From Prionace glauca (lineage: Eukaryota; Chordata; Chondrichthyes; Carcharhiniformes; Carcharhinidae), in NCBI GenBank assembly GCA_037974335.1, contig CM075760.1, positions 27,627,902 to 27,691,901 of the forward strand: a DNA stretch of 64,000 nucleotides. The letters are read 5' to 3'. Below are positions 1 through 9,385 of this stretch, piece after piece. Under the pieces are notes generated by a model, which was not told the DNA's origin, did no database searches, and saw only the letters and a list, made by a program, of their open reading frames with translations. Each line of letters starts with the position of its first letter. The stretch's first letter is position 1. The translations under genes and the position numbers were made by a program.

Positions 1-180
1 GCTGACGGCTCAGATAGAAAGTGATCATCAAGGCTGCCGTACAAACTGTCAGGAAAATTGTAGTAAGAATAATCTTCACTTTCTGGTACTGAAATGAGGA
101 AACATATTTAAATAGAACAATAGGGAGAAATAGAGTGGTTCAATAACAAATAACCATCACAGGGTATTCTCTCAAATGCA

Positions 181-292
181 GTGCTTGTGCGCTTATGTTT
201 ATGTGTGCGTGTGGGTGTGCACGTGTGTGCATGTATGCATGTGTGTGTATGTGTGTGCACATGTATGTGCATGTGTGCGCGCGTGTGTTCTG
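181..292. repeat. TG-rich microsatellite
   Basis: Impure alternating purine-pyrimidine tract, mainly TG with scattered CG and CA steps. The open frames on both strands here are low-complexity translations (runs of Cys/Val or His/Thr) and are not genes. Confidence 0.9.
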
Positions 293-305
293 CCTTCTTG
301 AAAGG

Positions 306-464
306 CTGCAGTCCTCGCGCTGTGACGTTGACCCACAATGCCATAGTGATCCATAAAATAGATCTATAGAAATAGAAATATAGAAATAGATCCATAAAAT
401 TGGTCTATTTCTGACAGCAGTTGAGAATCAACCATATTGCTGTTTGGCTGGAGTCACATATAGG
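306..464. repeat. Direct duplication, copy 1
   Basis: The block beginning CAGTCCTCGCGCTGTGACG recurs nearly unchanged at 1085-1213. Copy 1 has an AT-rich expansion (repeated TAGAAATAGA-type units) where copy 2 has a short GC-rich stretch. Each copy is preceded by TG-rich DNA, which points to a tandem duplication of a unit of about 775 bp. Confidence 0.85.
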
Positions 465-606
465 CCAGACAGTTAAGGATGGCAGATTTCCCTCCCTAAA
501 GGACATTGGTGAACCAAATGGGTTTTTGCAACAATAGTTTCAATGACTTCACGGTCATCAGTAGATTCTTAATTTCAGATTTTTTAAAAATATTGAATTC
601 AAATTC
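410..606 (-). repeat. tRNA-type SINE, middle and 3' part, minus strand
   Basis: Read on the minus strand this runs from a segment ending in GGTGGAATTTGAATTC, through CCTTTAGGGAGGGAAATCTG, to ATATGTGACTCC. I recognise this order from a dispersed elasmobranch SINE. Related pieces lie at 1145-1220 (minus), 18217-18410 (plus, head), 30470-30660 (plus, 3' half) and 61690-61800 (minus). The 5' head is not present here. Confidence 0.6.
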
Positions 607-1060
607 CACCGACGATGAATGTGTATGTGTGCTTGTGAGTGGGTGCATGAGTGTACGTGTGCACAAATGTGAGAGTGTGTGCATGTGTCTGTGCACATGC
701 ATGTGTGTGTATTTATGTGTGTGTCTGTGAGTGTGTGTGTTTACATGCGCGTGTTTACGTGTGTGCGTGCACGTGTGTATGCACACAAGTGTGAATGCAT
801 GCACACAGAGTGAGTGTGCGCGCATACATGTGTGCACATGTGCATGCATGCTTGTATGTGTGTGTGCACATGCACGAGTGTGTTTACGTGTCCGTTTACA
901 CATGCATGTGGGTGTTTGTGTGCATGCGCACAGATATGTTTGTGTTCGCTCCTGCGCTTTTGTATGTGTGTGCGCATGCGCCCATGTGTGTGCACGAGTT
1001 TGTGTCTGTGTGTATGTGTGTGTGCGCATGTGCGCATGAGTATGTGTGTATGAATAAAAA
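607..1060. repeat. Long TG/CA-rich microsatellite
   Basis: About 450 bp of impure (TG)n with GCATGC and ACACATG steps. It sits between the two copies of the 306-464 block. Every reading frame is open for 60-180 codons because of composition; no protein is supported. Confidence 0.92.
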
Positions 1061-1080
1061 AAACATTCACACTCCTGACG

Positions 1081-1213
1081 CTACAGTCCTCGCGCTGTGA
1101 CGTTGACCCACAATGCCGTAGTGATCCATAAAATAGGGTCCCCGTTGGTCTATTTCTGACAGCAGTTGAGAATCAACCATATTGCTGTGTGGCTGGAGTC
1201 ACATATAGGCCAG
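1081..1213. repeat. Direct duplication, copy 2
   Basis: Second copy of the block at 306-464, in the same orientation. The two match almost base for base from GCGCTGTGACGTTGACCC to CACATATAGGCCAG, apart from the AT-rich insert in copy 1, then diverge. Confidence 0.85.
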
Positions 1214-1224
1214 GATTGGTGTAC

Positions 1225-1347
1225 CTACGTCACGGGGACTGCAGCGGTTCAAGGAGGCAGCTCCCCACCACCTTCTCAAAAATAATTAGGGATGGACAAA
1301 AATTGCTGTTCAGGCCGGCAACACCCACATCCTGTGAGAGAATAAAA
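1225..1347 (+). repeat. Retroelement 3' tail, plus strand
   Basis: Contains CTGCAGCGGTTCAAG, then CACCTTCTCA, then AATTAGGGATGGAC and ends in an AATAAAAATAGA run. This is the 3' end of a widespread shark retroelement whose usual form ends 'gggcaataaatgctgg...cacatcc..tgaataaaa'. An inverted copy of its last 60 bp lies at 1935-2000. Confidence 0.6.
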
Positions 1348-1359
1348 ATAGATGGTGGA

Positions 1360-1560
1360 CACAATTTGGGAAGTCAGGAGGTCAGTAAATTAACACAAGA
1401 CTGCTCCATGGTGTCTGAGAAGTGTGCTTCCATATATCACGACACAGAATATATTACAGTGACAGTGGTAGAATTGATCATTAACCCCCAGGATAGTGGA
1501 GTATTCACTGTTGTTAATGTCGTTGAATACCGAGGATTTGTTCATGCATTTGCGATGTAA
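1360..1560 (+). pseudogene. Possible immunoglobulin V-like exon remnant
   Basis: The frame ending at the TAA at 1558-1560 contains VVELIINPQDSGVFTVVNV, which resembles the end of a V-set immunoglobulin domain (Leu-x-Ile, then Asp-Ser-Gly-x-Tyr/Phe). The usual second Cys is missing, as it is in SLAM-family V domains. The upstream half of the frame overlaps repeat sequence (1225-1347), so only the last 65 or so codons are of interest. I see no clear splice donor before the stop. It lies tail-to-tail with the minus-strand Ig exon at 1580-1878. A chance frame is quite possible. Confidence 0.25.
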
Positions 1561-1579
1561 TAAAATGATAGATTGTTAC

Positions 1580-1878
1580 CTGGTAGGGTGCTGATTTTGA
1601 GCTATTCCCACAGGTTTCTCTCAAATCAACAATCTGCTCGACTCTTGTTGCAGCGTCCTTGCATTTATAAATCGTCTCTCCAAGCTCGGAATCTAGTGTG
1701 ACATCCAAAAACATCCCACCAAACGTCAGCTTATGCCTCTGATCAGCGATGACCTTCCTGTCCCCTCTGAACCACTCAAAAGCCGAGTCACGCAAGCTGG
1801 AACACTTCAGCTCCACTTTGCATGTCCCACCGCTGGCCTGCTTTCTATTGAGACAAATCTGAAGATCCCCAGCAGAAC
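1580..1878 (-). CDS. Immunoglobulin-like (C2-type) domain exon
   Basis: This is a 299-nt open segment bounded on the minus strand by an acceptor with a polypyrimidine tract (TTTCTTTTTCACAATAG, then exon) and a donor (CTACCAG, then GTAACA). The translation has the Ig core in order: Cys in VELKCSS, Trp in FEWFRG, then a late strand with ETIYKCKD giving the Tyr-x-Cys motif. An extra Cys pair (TCKVE near the start, RETCG near the end) resembles the second disulphide of SLAM/CD2-family C2 domains. It is probably one ectodomain exon of a cell-surface Ig-superfamily receptor. No signal peptide, transmembrane or cytoplasmic exon is recognisable within the window, so it is either a gene continuing beyond the left edge or an isolated exon. 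The family assignment is inference. Confidence 0.6.
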
Positions 1879-1934
1879 CTATTGTGAAAAAGAAATTAGT
1901 CATGCGAGCAACTGGCTGCAAGGTCTATTTTTAT

Positions 1935-2000
1935 TCTCTCACAGGATGTGGGTGTTGCCGGCTTGAACAGCGTTTTCTGTCCATCCCTAGTTGTTTTTCA
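1935..2000 (-). repeat. Retroelement 3' tail, inverted copy
   Basis: The reverse complement reads CTAGGGATGGACAG...GCCGGCAACACCCACATCC...GAGAATAAAAATAGA, matching 1283-1347 closely. With that copy it brackets the two Ig-like segments as an inverted pair. Confidence 0.7.
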
Positions 2001-2014
2001 ACAAAGAGCAAAGA

Positions 2015-2472
2015 AAGTTACAGCACAGGAACTGGCCTTTTGGCTCTCCAAGCCTGCACCAACCATGCTGCTGGACTGGACTAAAGCCCCCTACCCACCC
2101 GGGGACCATAACCCTCCATTCCCATCCTATTCATGGGTTTATTAAGATGTCCTTAATAGTCACCATCGTGTCTGTTTCCACTAACTTCCACGGCAGCGAA
2201 TTCCAGGCACCCACCACCCTCTGTACAAACAACTTGCCTCATACATCTCCTTTAAACCTTGCCCCTCGCATCTCAAACCTATGCCCCCTTGTAATTTACA
2301 CTTCGACGGTGGGAAAAAGCATCTGACTATGCCCCTCGTAATCTTGCAGACTCTATCAGGTTTCCATCTCAACCTTTGTCGTTCTAGTGAGAACAAACTA
2401 AATTTCTCCAGTCTCTCCTCACAGCTAATGGCCTCCATGCCAGGCAACATCCTGGTAAAAGGGTGACAGGTC
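2015..2472 (-). mobile_element. CR1-clade LINE 3' fragment (minus)
   Basis: In broken frames the minus strand encodes the C-terminal end typical of CR1 ORF2, including EERLEKFSLFSLERQRLR, which corresponds to the conserved 'YEERL.KLGLFSLE.RRLRGDL' block. The remainder of the fragment has a 3' UTR-like sequence shared with 40457-40866. Frames are shifted and stopped, so it is old. It ends close to the GGATA repeat at 2478. Confidence 0.75.
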
Positions 2473-2477
2473 AAAAG

Positions 2478-2585
2478 ATTGGATAGAATAGGATAGGATG
2501 GATAGTATAAGATAGGGTAGATAGGATAGGATGGATAGTATAAGATAGGGTAGATAGGATAGGATGAGATAGGATAAAAAAAAGC
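2478..2585. repeat. (GGATA)n-like satellite tract
   Basis: Tandem GATAGGATA/GGATGGATA units, including two close copies of a ~38-bp higher-order unit (GGATAGGATGGATAGTATAA...). No coding potential. Confidence 0.9.
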
Positions 2586-2804
2586 AAAGAATGACCAAAA
2601 GATTACCAAAGAGGGAGAATGAGAGAAAGTCGTCGAGAAATTTTTTAAAATAGCCATATAGTACATAACGTAACAGTTTCTACAGATACTTAAAAATGAA
2701 AAGAGTCAACAAAGTGAGCTTTGGTCTGATAGAAAGTATGCCTTGGGAGTTGAAAACAGAAAATGAGGGGATAGGAGATAAATTGAACCATAATTTAAAC
2801 AAAA

Positions 2805-3135
2805 AAAAGTGGGTGGCAAGGTGGATGGTGGTTAGCACTGCAGCCTCACAGCACCTGGGACCCGGGTTTCAATTTCGGCCTCAGGTAACTGCCTGTGTGG
2901 AATTTGCACGTTCTCCCCATGTCTGTGCGCACGTCCTCCAGGAGCTCTGTTTTCTCCCAGTCAAAAGGTGTGCAGGCTAGGTTATTGGCCATGCTAAATC
3001 GATCCTATTTTAGGGCAATTAGCTGGTTAAATATGAGGGGTTACGGAAATAGGACCTTGGCGGGATTGTGTGCGGTGTAGACTCGATGGTCTGAATGGCC
3101 TCTTTCTACACTGTAAGGATTCTATTCTATTCTAT
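2805..3135 (+). mobile_element. tRNA-derived SINE, full length, plus strand
   Basis: The head has a pol III A-box-like TGGTTAGCACTGC and a B-box-like GGGTTTCAATTTC. A body follows with GGAATTTGCACGTTCTCCCC, then GGTCTGAATGGCCTC and a short ATTCT tandem tail. The layout matches elasmobranch HE1-type SINEs. The last 60 bp (GACTCGATGG...GAATGGCC) resemble the 3' ends of CR1 copies in this window, such as 14410-14462, consistent with a SINE using LINE machinery through a shared tail. Confidence 0.8.
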
Positions 3136-3688
3136 TCCATGAAATCTTTTCTGCACCCTCTCCAAAACCTCCACATCTTCTGGTAGGGTCGACCAGAATT
3201 GAACACTATATTCCAAATGCGACCTAATTAAAGTTCTATAAAGCTGCAACATGACTTGCCAATTTCTAAACTCAATGCCCCGGCCGATGAAGGTAAACAT
3301 GCCGTATGCCTTCTTGACTACCTTCTCCACCTGCATTGCCACTTTCAGTGACCTGTGTACCTGTAAGCCCAGATCCCTCTGCTTATCAATGCTGTTAAGG
3401 ATTCTGTCATTTACTGTACATTTCCCATCTGTATTAGACATTCCAAAATGTATTGCCTCACACTTATCCACCCAAACACCATCTGCCACCTCCCTGCACA
3501 ATTCTTCAAACGATTTTTGTCCTATTGAAGCTCCTGACAGTCCTCCTCGTTATCCACAATTTCTCCAACCTTTGTCGTCCACAAATTTACTAATCAAAAG
3601 GGTTATATTTTCCTCCAAATCGTTTATATATATTACAAACAGCAAATGTTCCAACACTGATCCCTGAGGAACACCACTTGTCACAACC
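3128..3688 (-). mobile_element. CR1-clade LINE, RT and C-terminal part (minus), decayed
   Basis: Minus-strand frames encode VTSGVPQGSVLE, YINDLEEN and SKFVDD (reverse transcriptase, with the catalytic ADD changed to VDD), then LGLQVHRSLKVAMQVEKVVK and LQLYRTLIRSHLEYSVQFW. Frameshifts separate the pieces. The element is interrupted at 3689-4305 by a younger CR1-II copy and continues at 4306-4600 and 5216-5437. Confidence 0.8.
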
Positions 3689-4305
3689 CTAATAAGAACA
3701 TAAGAAATAGGAGCAGGAGTAGGCCATCTAACCCTTCGAGCCTGCCCCGCCATTCAATAAGATTATGGCTGATCTGAAGTGGATCAGTTCACTTTCCCGC
3801 TTTCTCCCCGTAACCCTTAACTCCCTTGTCTGTCAAAAACTTATCTACCCGTGACTTAAATATATTTAGCGAGGCAGCCTCCACCACTTCAACGGGCAGA
3901 GAATTCCAGAGATTCCCCAGCCTTTGAGTGAAGAGGTTCCTCCTCAACTCCGTTCTAAACTGCCCCCCCCCAACCCCCTTATCTTGAGGCTGTGCCCTCT
4001 AGTCCTGCTGTCTTTTCTGAGCGGGAAGAATCTCTCTACCTCTACCCTATCCATCCCTTTCACTATCTTATACATCTCTATAAGATCCCCCCTCATCCTT
4101 CTAAACTCCAACGAGTACAGACCCAGTCTATTTAGTCTCTCTTCATAGTCTAACTACTTCATCTCCGGTATCAGCCTAGTGCAACTCCTCTGCACTCCTT
4201 CCAAGGCCAAAATATCCTTGCGCAAGTGCGGCGACCAAAACTGCACACAGTACTCCAGCTGCGGCCTCACCAGTACCCTGTACAGTTGCAGCAAGACGTC
4301 CCCTC
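3689..4305 (-). mobile_element. CR1-II LINE 3' fragment (minus) inserted in an older CR1
   Basis: Starts with the reverse complement of the CR1-II tail (AAGAACATAAGAAATAGGAG) and runs up to the [19 protein letters not shown] codons, where it is 5'-truncated. The flanking older CR1 resumes its reverse-transcriptase homology on the far side, so this is an insertion of about 615 bp. It is more diverged from the other CR1-II copies than they are from each other. Confidence 0.8.
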
Positions 4306-4600
4306 GCCCTCCTCCTCCATTCACAACTGTTACCATCTGTCTTCTATGACTGAGCGACCGCTGCATACATCTTCCCAACCACCTCTGATCCTATGCCACT
4401 TCACCTTCTGTGTCAGTCTGTCATGGGGGACCCTGTCAAAGGGTTTACTGAAGTCCAGGTAGACAATATCTACTGCCCTATCTTCATCAATGACCTTCGT
4501 CATTTCTTCAAAAAAACTTAATCAAGAAAGGGAGCCACGACTTCCCTGTCACAAAACCATGTTACTTTCAGCTACTACATTCACTTATTTAGACTTTTCT
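4306..4600 (-). mobile_element. Continuation of the older CR1 (RT fingers/palm, minus)
   Basis: The reverse complement encodes a decayed version of the block between 'GFVKGKSCLTNL' and 'VDVVYLDFSKAFDKVPH' (for example ATATTGTCTACCTGGAC). It joins 3128-3688 on one side and, across the repeat at 4601-5215, the segment 5216-5437 on the other. Confidence 0.7.
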
Positions 4601-5215
4601 AAATAAAGATCAAGAGCTTTGGGACGTCCCTGGGAATCAATTGATTCCTATGGACCTTCCAAAATATTTCATGGCTCACTTGCTTTATTTCTGCGCTTCT
4701 GGGGATTCCGTAAATGTCTATCTAAGTTTTGCATGTTTATTGATGTCTTTTCTTTTAGTTCACAGGAGATTCAGTCCGCCTTGTTGACCAACAAGGGACA
4801 TACACACGGTGCGATGGCTGCTCTTGGATGTTGCTTCAAGAGTTGCCTAGTGCTTCACGTCGTTGGTGTACGCTTAAACTGGACCATCTGACAGGCAACA
4901 CGACAGCTCAGTGACTATCACTGTTTGCTGTGCAGACACATGGATTTGGGCCGGTATCTGCGGGAGTTTGCACATTCTCCCCATGATTGCGTGGGTTTCT
5001 CCGGGTGCTCCGGTTTCCTCCCACATCCCGAAAAACGTGCTCTTAGGTTGATTGATGTAACAAATTGTCCCTAAATTAATCTTCCCTCAGTCTTCCCCAA
5101 TAGGTGCAGACAAAGGTCATGGGTAGAGGAGGGCACTCAATGTTAAAATGGCGGTGCAGCCTCACTGAGCTGAAGGGCCTGTTTCCTGTGCTGTGTTGTT
5201 CTTTGTCCTTTGTTA
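4601..5215 (+). repeat. Unidentified ~610-bp dispersed repeat, copy A
   Basis: Matches 7604-8212 in inverted orientation along almost its whole length. It begins near AGATCAAGAGCTTTGGGAC, contains a SINE-like middle (GAGTTTGCACATTCTCCCC) and ends with a LINE-like tail (GGGCCTGTTTCCTGTGCTG, then TTCTTTG repeats). It interrupts the older CR1. I do not recognise the 5' 350 bp as a named family. A composite SINE or a processed transcript captured by CR1 machinery are both possible. Confidence 0.65.
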
Positions 5216-5437
5216 TTTCCAGTGGGAGCAATTCCTGTCTCGAAGAATCCTCTCCAATAATTCCCCTACCACTGATAGAAAGCCCACCGGCCTCTAAATA
5301 CCTGGGTTATCTTTGCTGTGCTTCTTAAACGAAGGAACAGTATTCTCCAATCATCCCCGGTAGTCAGTGAGGATACAATGATTTCCCTTAAGGCCCCAGC
5401 AATTTCCTCCCTTGCAATGGACGGGTGCATTTCTGAA
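5216..5437 (-). mobile_element. Continuation of the older CR1 (RT N-terminal part, minus)
   Basis: The reverse complement gives a decayed form of 'WR.A.V.P.FKKG.....NYRPVSLTSVVGKLLERI', recognisable as RPVGFLSVVGELLERIL. It continues the reading direction of 4306-4600 across the 610-bp repeat. Confidence 0.65.
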
Positions 5438-5608
5438 TGAGGGGCTCTGACAAGTGGTGTTCCTCAGGGATCAGTGTTGGAACATTTGCTGTTTGTAATA
5501 TACATAAACAATTTGGAGGAAAATATAACTCGTTTGATTACTAAGTTTGTGGATGACACAAAGGTTGGAGAAAGTGCGGATAGCGATGAGGACTGTCAGG
5601 GGCTTCAA
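5438..5608 (+). mobile_element. CR1 RT fragment (plus) lodged in a minus CR1
   Basis: A plus-strand block of about 170 bp encoding TSGVPQGSVLEHL, VIYINNLEEN and KFVDDTKVGESAD. It is flanked on both sides by minus-strand CR1, so it is either a short inserted fragment or a local inversion. Confidence 0.7.
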
Positions 5609-7400
5609 CAGAATAATGATCATTAGTATTCTGGGATATGTCCCATTAAGCCCTGGCGACTCGTCTGTTTTAATGCTTCTCAAAACACCAATACCTCCTC
5701 ATTCTTTACCTCAATGTGCCCCAAACTATCAGTACACTCTTTCCCAGACTCATCATCCATTAAGTCCTCTTTGGTGAATACTGTTGTGAAGTAATACCTT
5801 GCCCATTTCCTCTGGCTCCATGCTTAGATTCGCTCTCTTATACGCTCCTTGGCTACCCTCATGCTCTTAAAGTATGTACTGAAAGGGTTTTCCCTATTCC
5901 TGCTGGCAAATTATCTTTCATCGTCCCTTTTAGCCCTCCTTCCTCCTTGCTCAAATTTCTTTCTATTTTCCTCACATTCCACACTTGCTCATGTCTTCCC
6001 AGGCACGTAGCCTTGACAAATACTTCTTTTTTTCTTCAATAAAATGATGAATAAGCTCAACAAGCCTAGAAGTTTCTGTAAGGAGAAAAAAAGACTTGAC
6101 GTTTTAAATCCAGACGACCATTCCTCAAAGCTAAACGGCAAATAAAGCGCAAGATATTTATAGTAGAGGGAGAGGAAAGTAAAGATGAATCATAACCACA
6201 GAAACTAGGGCTTCCTTTTTCTATTTGACCAAGCTCACTATATCTCTCATTATCCGATACATATCCTTCACCTTGGGAGGAATGTGAATCTCAGCAGGTT
6301 TGGCTGCATTTGTAAGGTGAGAAAAGAGCTGATGTTTCGAGTCCAGATGATCCTTAGTCAAAATTAAAAAGCATAGAAAGTGAAAGATACTTAAACAGTA
6401 TGATACTTAAAAAAAGAAGCATAGAAAGTGAAAGATACTTAAACAGTATGATGAGGGAATGAAAGACCAGTCATAGCCATAGAAACCAGAGGTTTCATTT
6501 TTTCCTATTTGACCAGGCTCAAAATATCTCTTGTTATCCAAGGTTCCCGAAACTTGCCATACTTATCCTTCATCCTTACAGAAATGTGCCAGTCCTGAAT
6601 TCCTATTAACTTACACTTGAAAGCTCCCACATGCCAGATGTTGATTTGCCCTCAAACTACATTCGCTCAAACTACATTCTTTAGTTCCTGCCTAATTTTG
6701 TTGTAATTAGCCTTCCCCCCAGTTTAACACCTTCAATTCAGGACAATACTTACATCTATCCGTTAAATGTTACTGAATTGTGGTAACTGTTCCCAAACTG
6801 TTCCCCCACTCAAACGTCGATCAGTTGGCCGGGCTCATTCCCCAATATGGCCCCTCCCATAGTTGGACTATCTACATACTACTTCCAGAAGCCCTCATCA
6901 CAAACTCTGCCTCATCCACATCCCTAGCACTAATTGAATCCCAAGCAATATAGGGGACGTTGACATCTCCCATCACAACAATCTTGCCACTTTTACACCT
7001 TATCAAAATCTGCCTACATATCTGTTCCTCTACCTCCTGGTTGTTAGAAGTCCTATAGTAAACTCCTACATGTGGCTACATGCTTCCTATTCCTGAGCAC
7101 GGCCCATATTGCCTCCATTACATGAGCCCCCTGAAGTGACCTCCTGCAGTACAGATGTGACATTCTCCTTAACTAATACTGCAACTCCCCCACCCCTTTT
7201 AGATCTCCCTCTATCCCACTGAACATCTGTATCCTGGAAAGTTAAGCTGCCATCCTGTCCTTCCCTTAACCAAATCTTTAGAATGGCAACGATGTCATAA
7301 TTCTAATTACTAATCCAAGTTTAAGTTCTTCTCTGTTACACTCCTTGCATTGAAACAAATGACGTTCAATCCATCAAGCCCTCTTCGAATAGCAACCATA
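5609..7400 (-). mobile_element. Older CR1: linker and AP endonuclease region (minus), decayed
   Basis: Near 5610-5683 the minus strand reads IKTDESPGLNGTYPRIL (the 'SPGPDG' block upstream of RT). Near 7250-7390 it reads LNVICFNARSV, the start of the apurinic endonuclease domain, and between these are decayed endonuclease blocks such as GGGVAVLVKENV. With 3128-3688, 4306-4600 and 5216-5437 this makes one long minus-strand ORF2 broken by at least three insertions. The part at 6050-6540 is a separate repeat (see that entry). Confidence 0.65.
6050..6545. repeat. Diverged tandem repeat block with an internal 49-bp-period duplication
   Basis: Two related units (about 6085-6260 and 6310-6560) share 'ACTTGACG/GCTGATG TTT..A.TCCAGA.GA' and 'CTATTTGACCA.GCTCA..ATATCTC'. 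Inside the second, GCATAGAAAGTGAAAGATAC and its flank occur twice 49 bp apart (6370 and 6419). It resembles a dispersed shark repeat I cannot name. Confidence 0.6.
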
Positions 7401-7449
7401 CCCTGCCTGCACTTCCTCCGAGTTTTACTGGCCCTATTTTCTCGTTCTC

Positions 7450-7603
7450 CTTCACTGAGTGGCACTGTGGAACTGTGGCCAGCACTAGTGCCTCACAAAG
7501 CCAGGAATCCGGGTTCGATTTCTAGTTTGGATCATTGCTTGTGTGGAGATTGCACGCTCGAACCTGCATTTGCACGGGTTTCTTCTGGGTGCTCCGGTTT
7601 CAA
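7450..7603 (+). mobile_element. tRNA-derived SINE 5' half (plus)
   Basis: Contains a decayed head (GGCCAGCACTAGTGCCTCAC), a B box close to consensus (GGGTTCGATTT) and the start of the body (TTGTGTGGAGATTGCACG). It is cut off at GTGCTCCGGTTT, where the 610-bp repeat copy B begins. Confidence 0.7.
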
Positions 7604-8212
7604 AGAACAAAGAACAACACAGCACAGGAAACAGGCCCTTCGGCCCAACGAGCCCACGCCGCCATTTTAAACATTGTGAATGCCCTCCTCTACCTATGAC
7701 CTTTGTCTACGCCTATTGGACTTATAACCAGATTGAGGAACGATTAATTTAGGGACAATTAGGTACCACCAATCAGCCTAAGAGCCCGTTTTTGGTGTGT
7801 GGAAGAAAACCCACGCAAGCATGGGGAGAATGTGCAAACTCCCGCAGACACTGGCCCAAATCCATGTATCTGCACAGCAAACAGTGATAGTCACTGTGCT
7901 GTCGTGTTGTCCGTCAGATGGTCCAATTTAAGCGTAACTAACGATGTGAAGCACTAGGCAACTCTCGAAGCAACATCCAAGAGCAGCTCTCGCACGACCC
8001 ACCGCGTGTATGCCCCTTGTTGGTCAACAAGGCGGACCGATTCACCTGTGGATTAAAAGAAAAGACATCAATAAACATGCACAGCTTATACAGACATTCA
8101 CGGAATCCCCGGAAGCTCAGAAGAAAGACAAGTGAGCCATAAAATATGTTGGAATGTCCATAGGAATCAACTGATTCCCAGGGATGTCCCAAGGCTCTTG
8201 ATCCTTACTTAG
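7604..8212 (-). repeat. Unidentified ~610-bp dispersed repeat, copy B
   Basis: Inverted counterpart of 4601-5215, about 2.4 kb away. The minus strand reads from CAAGAGCCTTGGGACATCCC to the tail ending in TTCTTTGTTCTTTG. The LINE-type tail at the same end in both copies suggests retroposition rather than DNA transposition. Confidence 0.65.
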
Positions 8213-9240
8213 AACAGTCTCCTGTGTCCCTCCATCTCTATTCCGCTCATGTGCCTATCTAAGTAAACCTTAAACAACTCTAGCGTGCCTGCCTCCACCA
8301 CTCTACTTGGCAGTGCATCCCAGGCCCCCACAACCCTCTGTGTGAAAAACCTTCCTCTAACGTCCGAATTATACTTCGCCCCTCTCACCTTCAGCCCATG
8401 GCCCCTCGTAATTTTTGTATTCAACCTAGGAAAAAGCTTACCACTGTTCACTCTATCGATACCCTTCATAATGTTATACACCTCTGTTAAATCTCCCCTC
8501 ATTCTCTGTCTTTCTAAGGAGAACAGCCCCAATTTGCCCAATCTCTCCTCATAGTCCTTCCATACCAGGAAGTATCCTGGTAAACCTCCTGTGCACTCTC
8601 TCCAGGGTCTCCACGTCTTTCCGGTAGTAAGGCGACCAGAACTGGACGAGGTACTCCAAATGTGGTCTAACCAACGTTCTATACAACTGCAACATTAGAT
8701 GCCAGCTTTTATACTCTATACCCCTTCCTATAAAGGCAAGCATACCATAAGCCTTCTTCGCCACCTTCTCCACCTGTACTGCCACCTTCAAGGACTTGTC
8801 TACTTGTACCCCTAGGTCCCTCTGCATTTCTATACTCTTAATAGGCCTACCATAACTCCCCCCTACATTATTTCTTCTGAAATGCATCACCTCACGTTTA
8901 TCTGGATTAAATTCCATCTGCCATTTCTCTACCCAATACAGCAGCCTGCTGTATTGCCTGACACTGCTCCTCACTATCAGCAAGTCCAGCCATCTTCATG
9001 TCATCTGCAAACTTGCTGATCACACCACTTACTCCCTCTTCCAAGTCATTTATGTATATTACAAATAGCAAAGGTCCCAGTACAGAGCCCTGCGGCACAC
9101 CACTAGTTACAGACCTCCAGCTAGAAAAAGACCCTTCCACTACTACTCTCTGTCTCCTGTTACCAAGCCAGTTCTCAATCCATCTAGACTCCTGTCCTTG
9201 TATTCCATGAGCCTTAAACTTTTCCACCAACCAACCACAG
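8213..9240 (-). mobile_element. CR1 LINE 3' half (minus), moderately preserved
   Basis: Long minus frames encode NWLGNRRQRVVVEGSFSSWR, TSGVPQGSVLGPLLFVIYIN, SKFADDMKMAG (intact ADD), LGVQVDKSLKVAVQVEKVAK, LQLYRTLVRPHLEYLVQFW and the basic C-terminus ending near LFSLERQRMRGDL...FFTQRVVGAWDALP. At least two frameshifts split the frame (near 8545 and 8950). It is 5'-truncated near 9240, and its sequence is closer to the 22.3-24.2 kb copy than to CR1-II. Confidence 0.85.
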
Positions 9241-9385
9241 TCCCACAGTCTGAAGGATGTGCTGGTTAGGTGTATTGACCCGAACAGGCGTTGAAATGTG
9301 GCAACCAGAGAAATTTCACAGTAACCCATTGCAATGTTAATGTTAGCCTTATTTGTGACTAATAAATAAAGTAGACTTGAAAGCT
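9241..9385 (+). mobile_element. tRNA-SINE 3' end (plus)
   Basis: Carries the SINE tail order GGATGTGCTGGTTAGGTG, CCGAACAGGCG, TTTCACAGTAAC and TTAATGTTAGCCTTATTTGTG. It matches 25160-25312 (plus) and 17795-17960 (minus). Confidence 0.75.

Noticed and set aside
496-1100. Cys/Val-rich and His/Thr-rich frames
   Set aside because: Translations of (TG)n/(CA)n on the two strands.
2805-3000. Possible tRNA gene (A and B boxes present)
   Set aside because: It is the head of a SINE with a long non-tRNA body and a LINE-like tail; no cloverleaf with a plausible anticodon arm was evident. The same applies to the other SINE heads.
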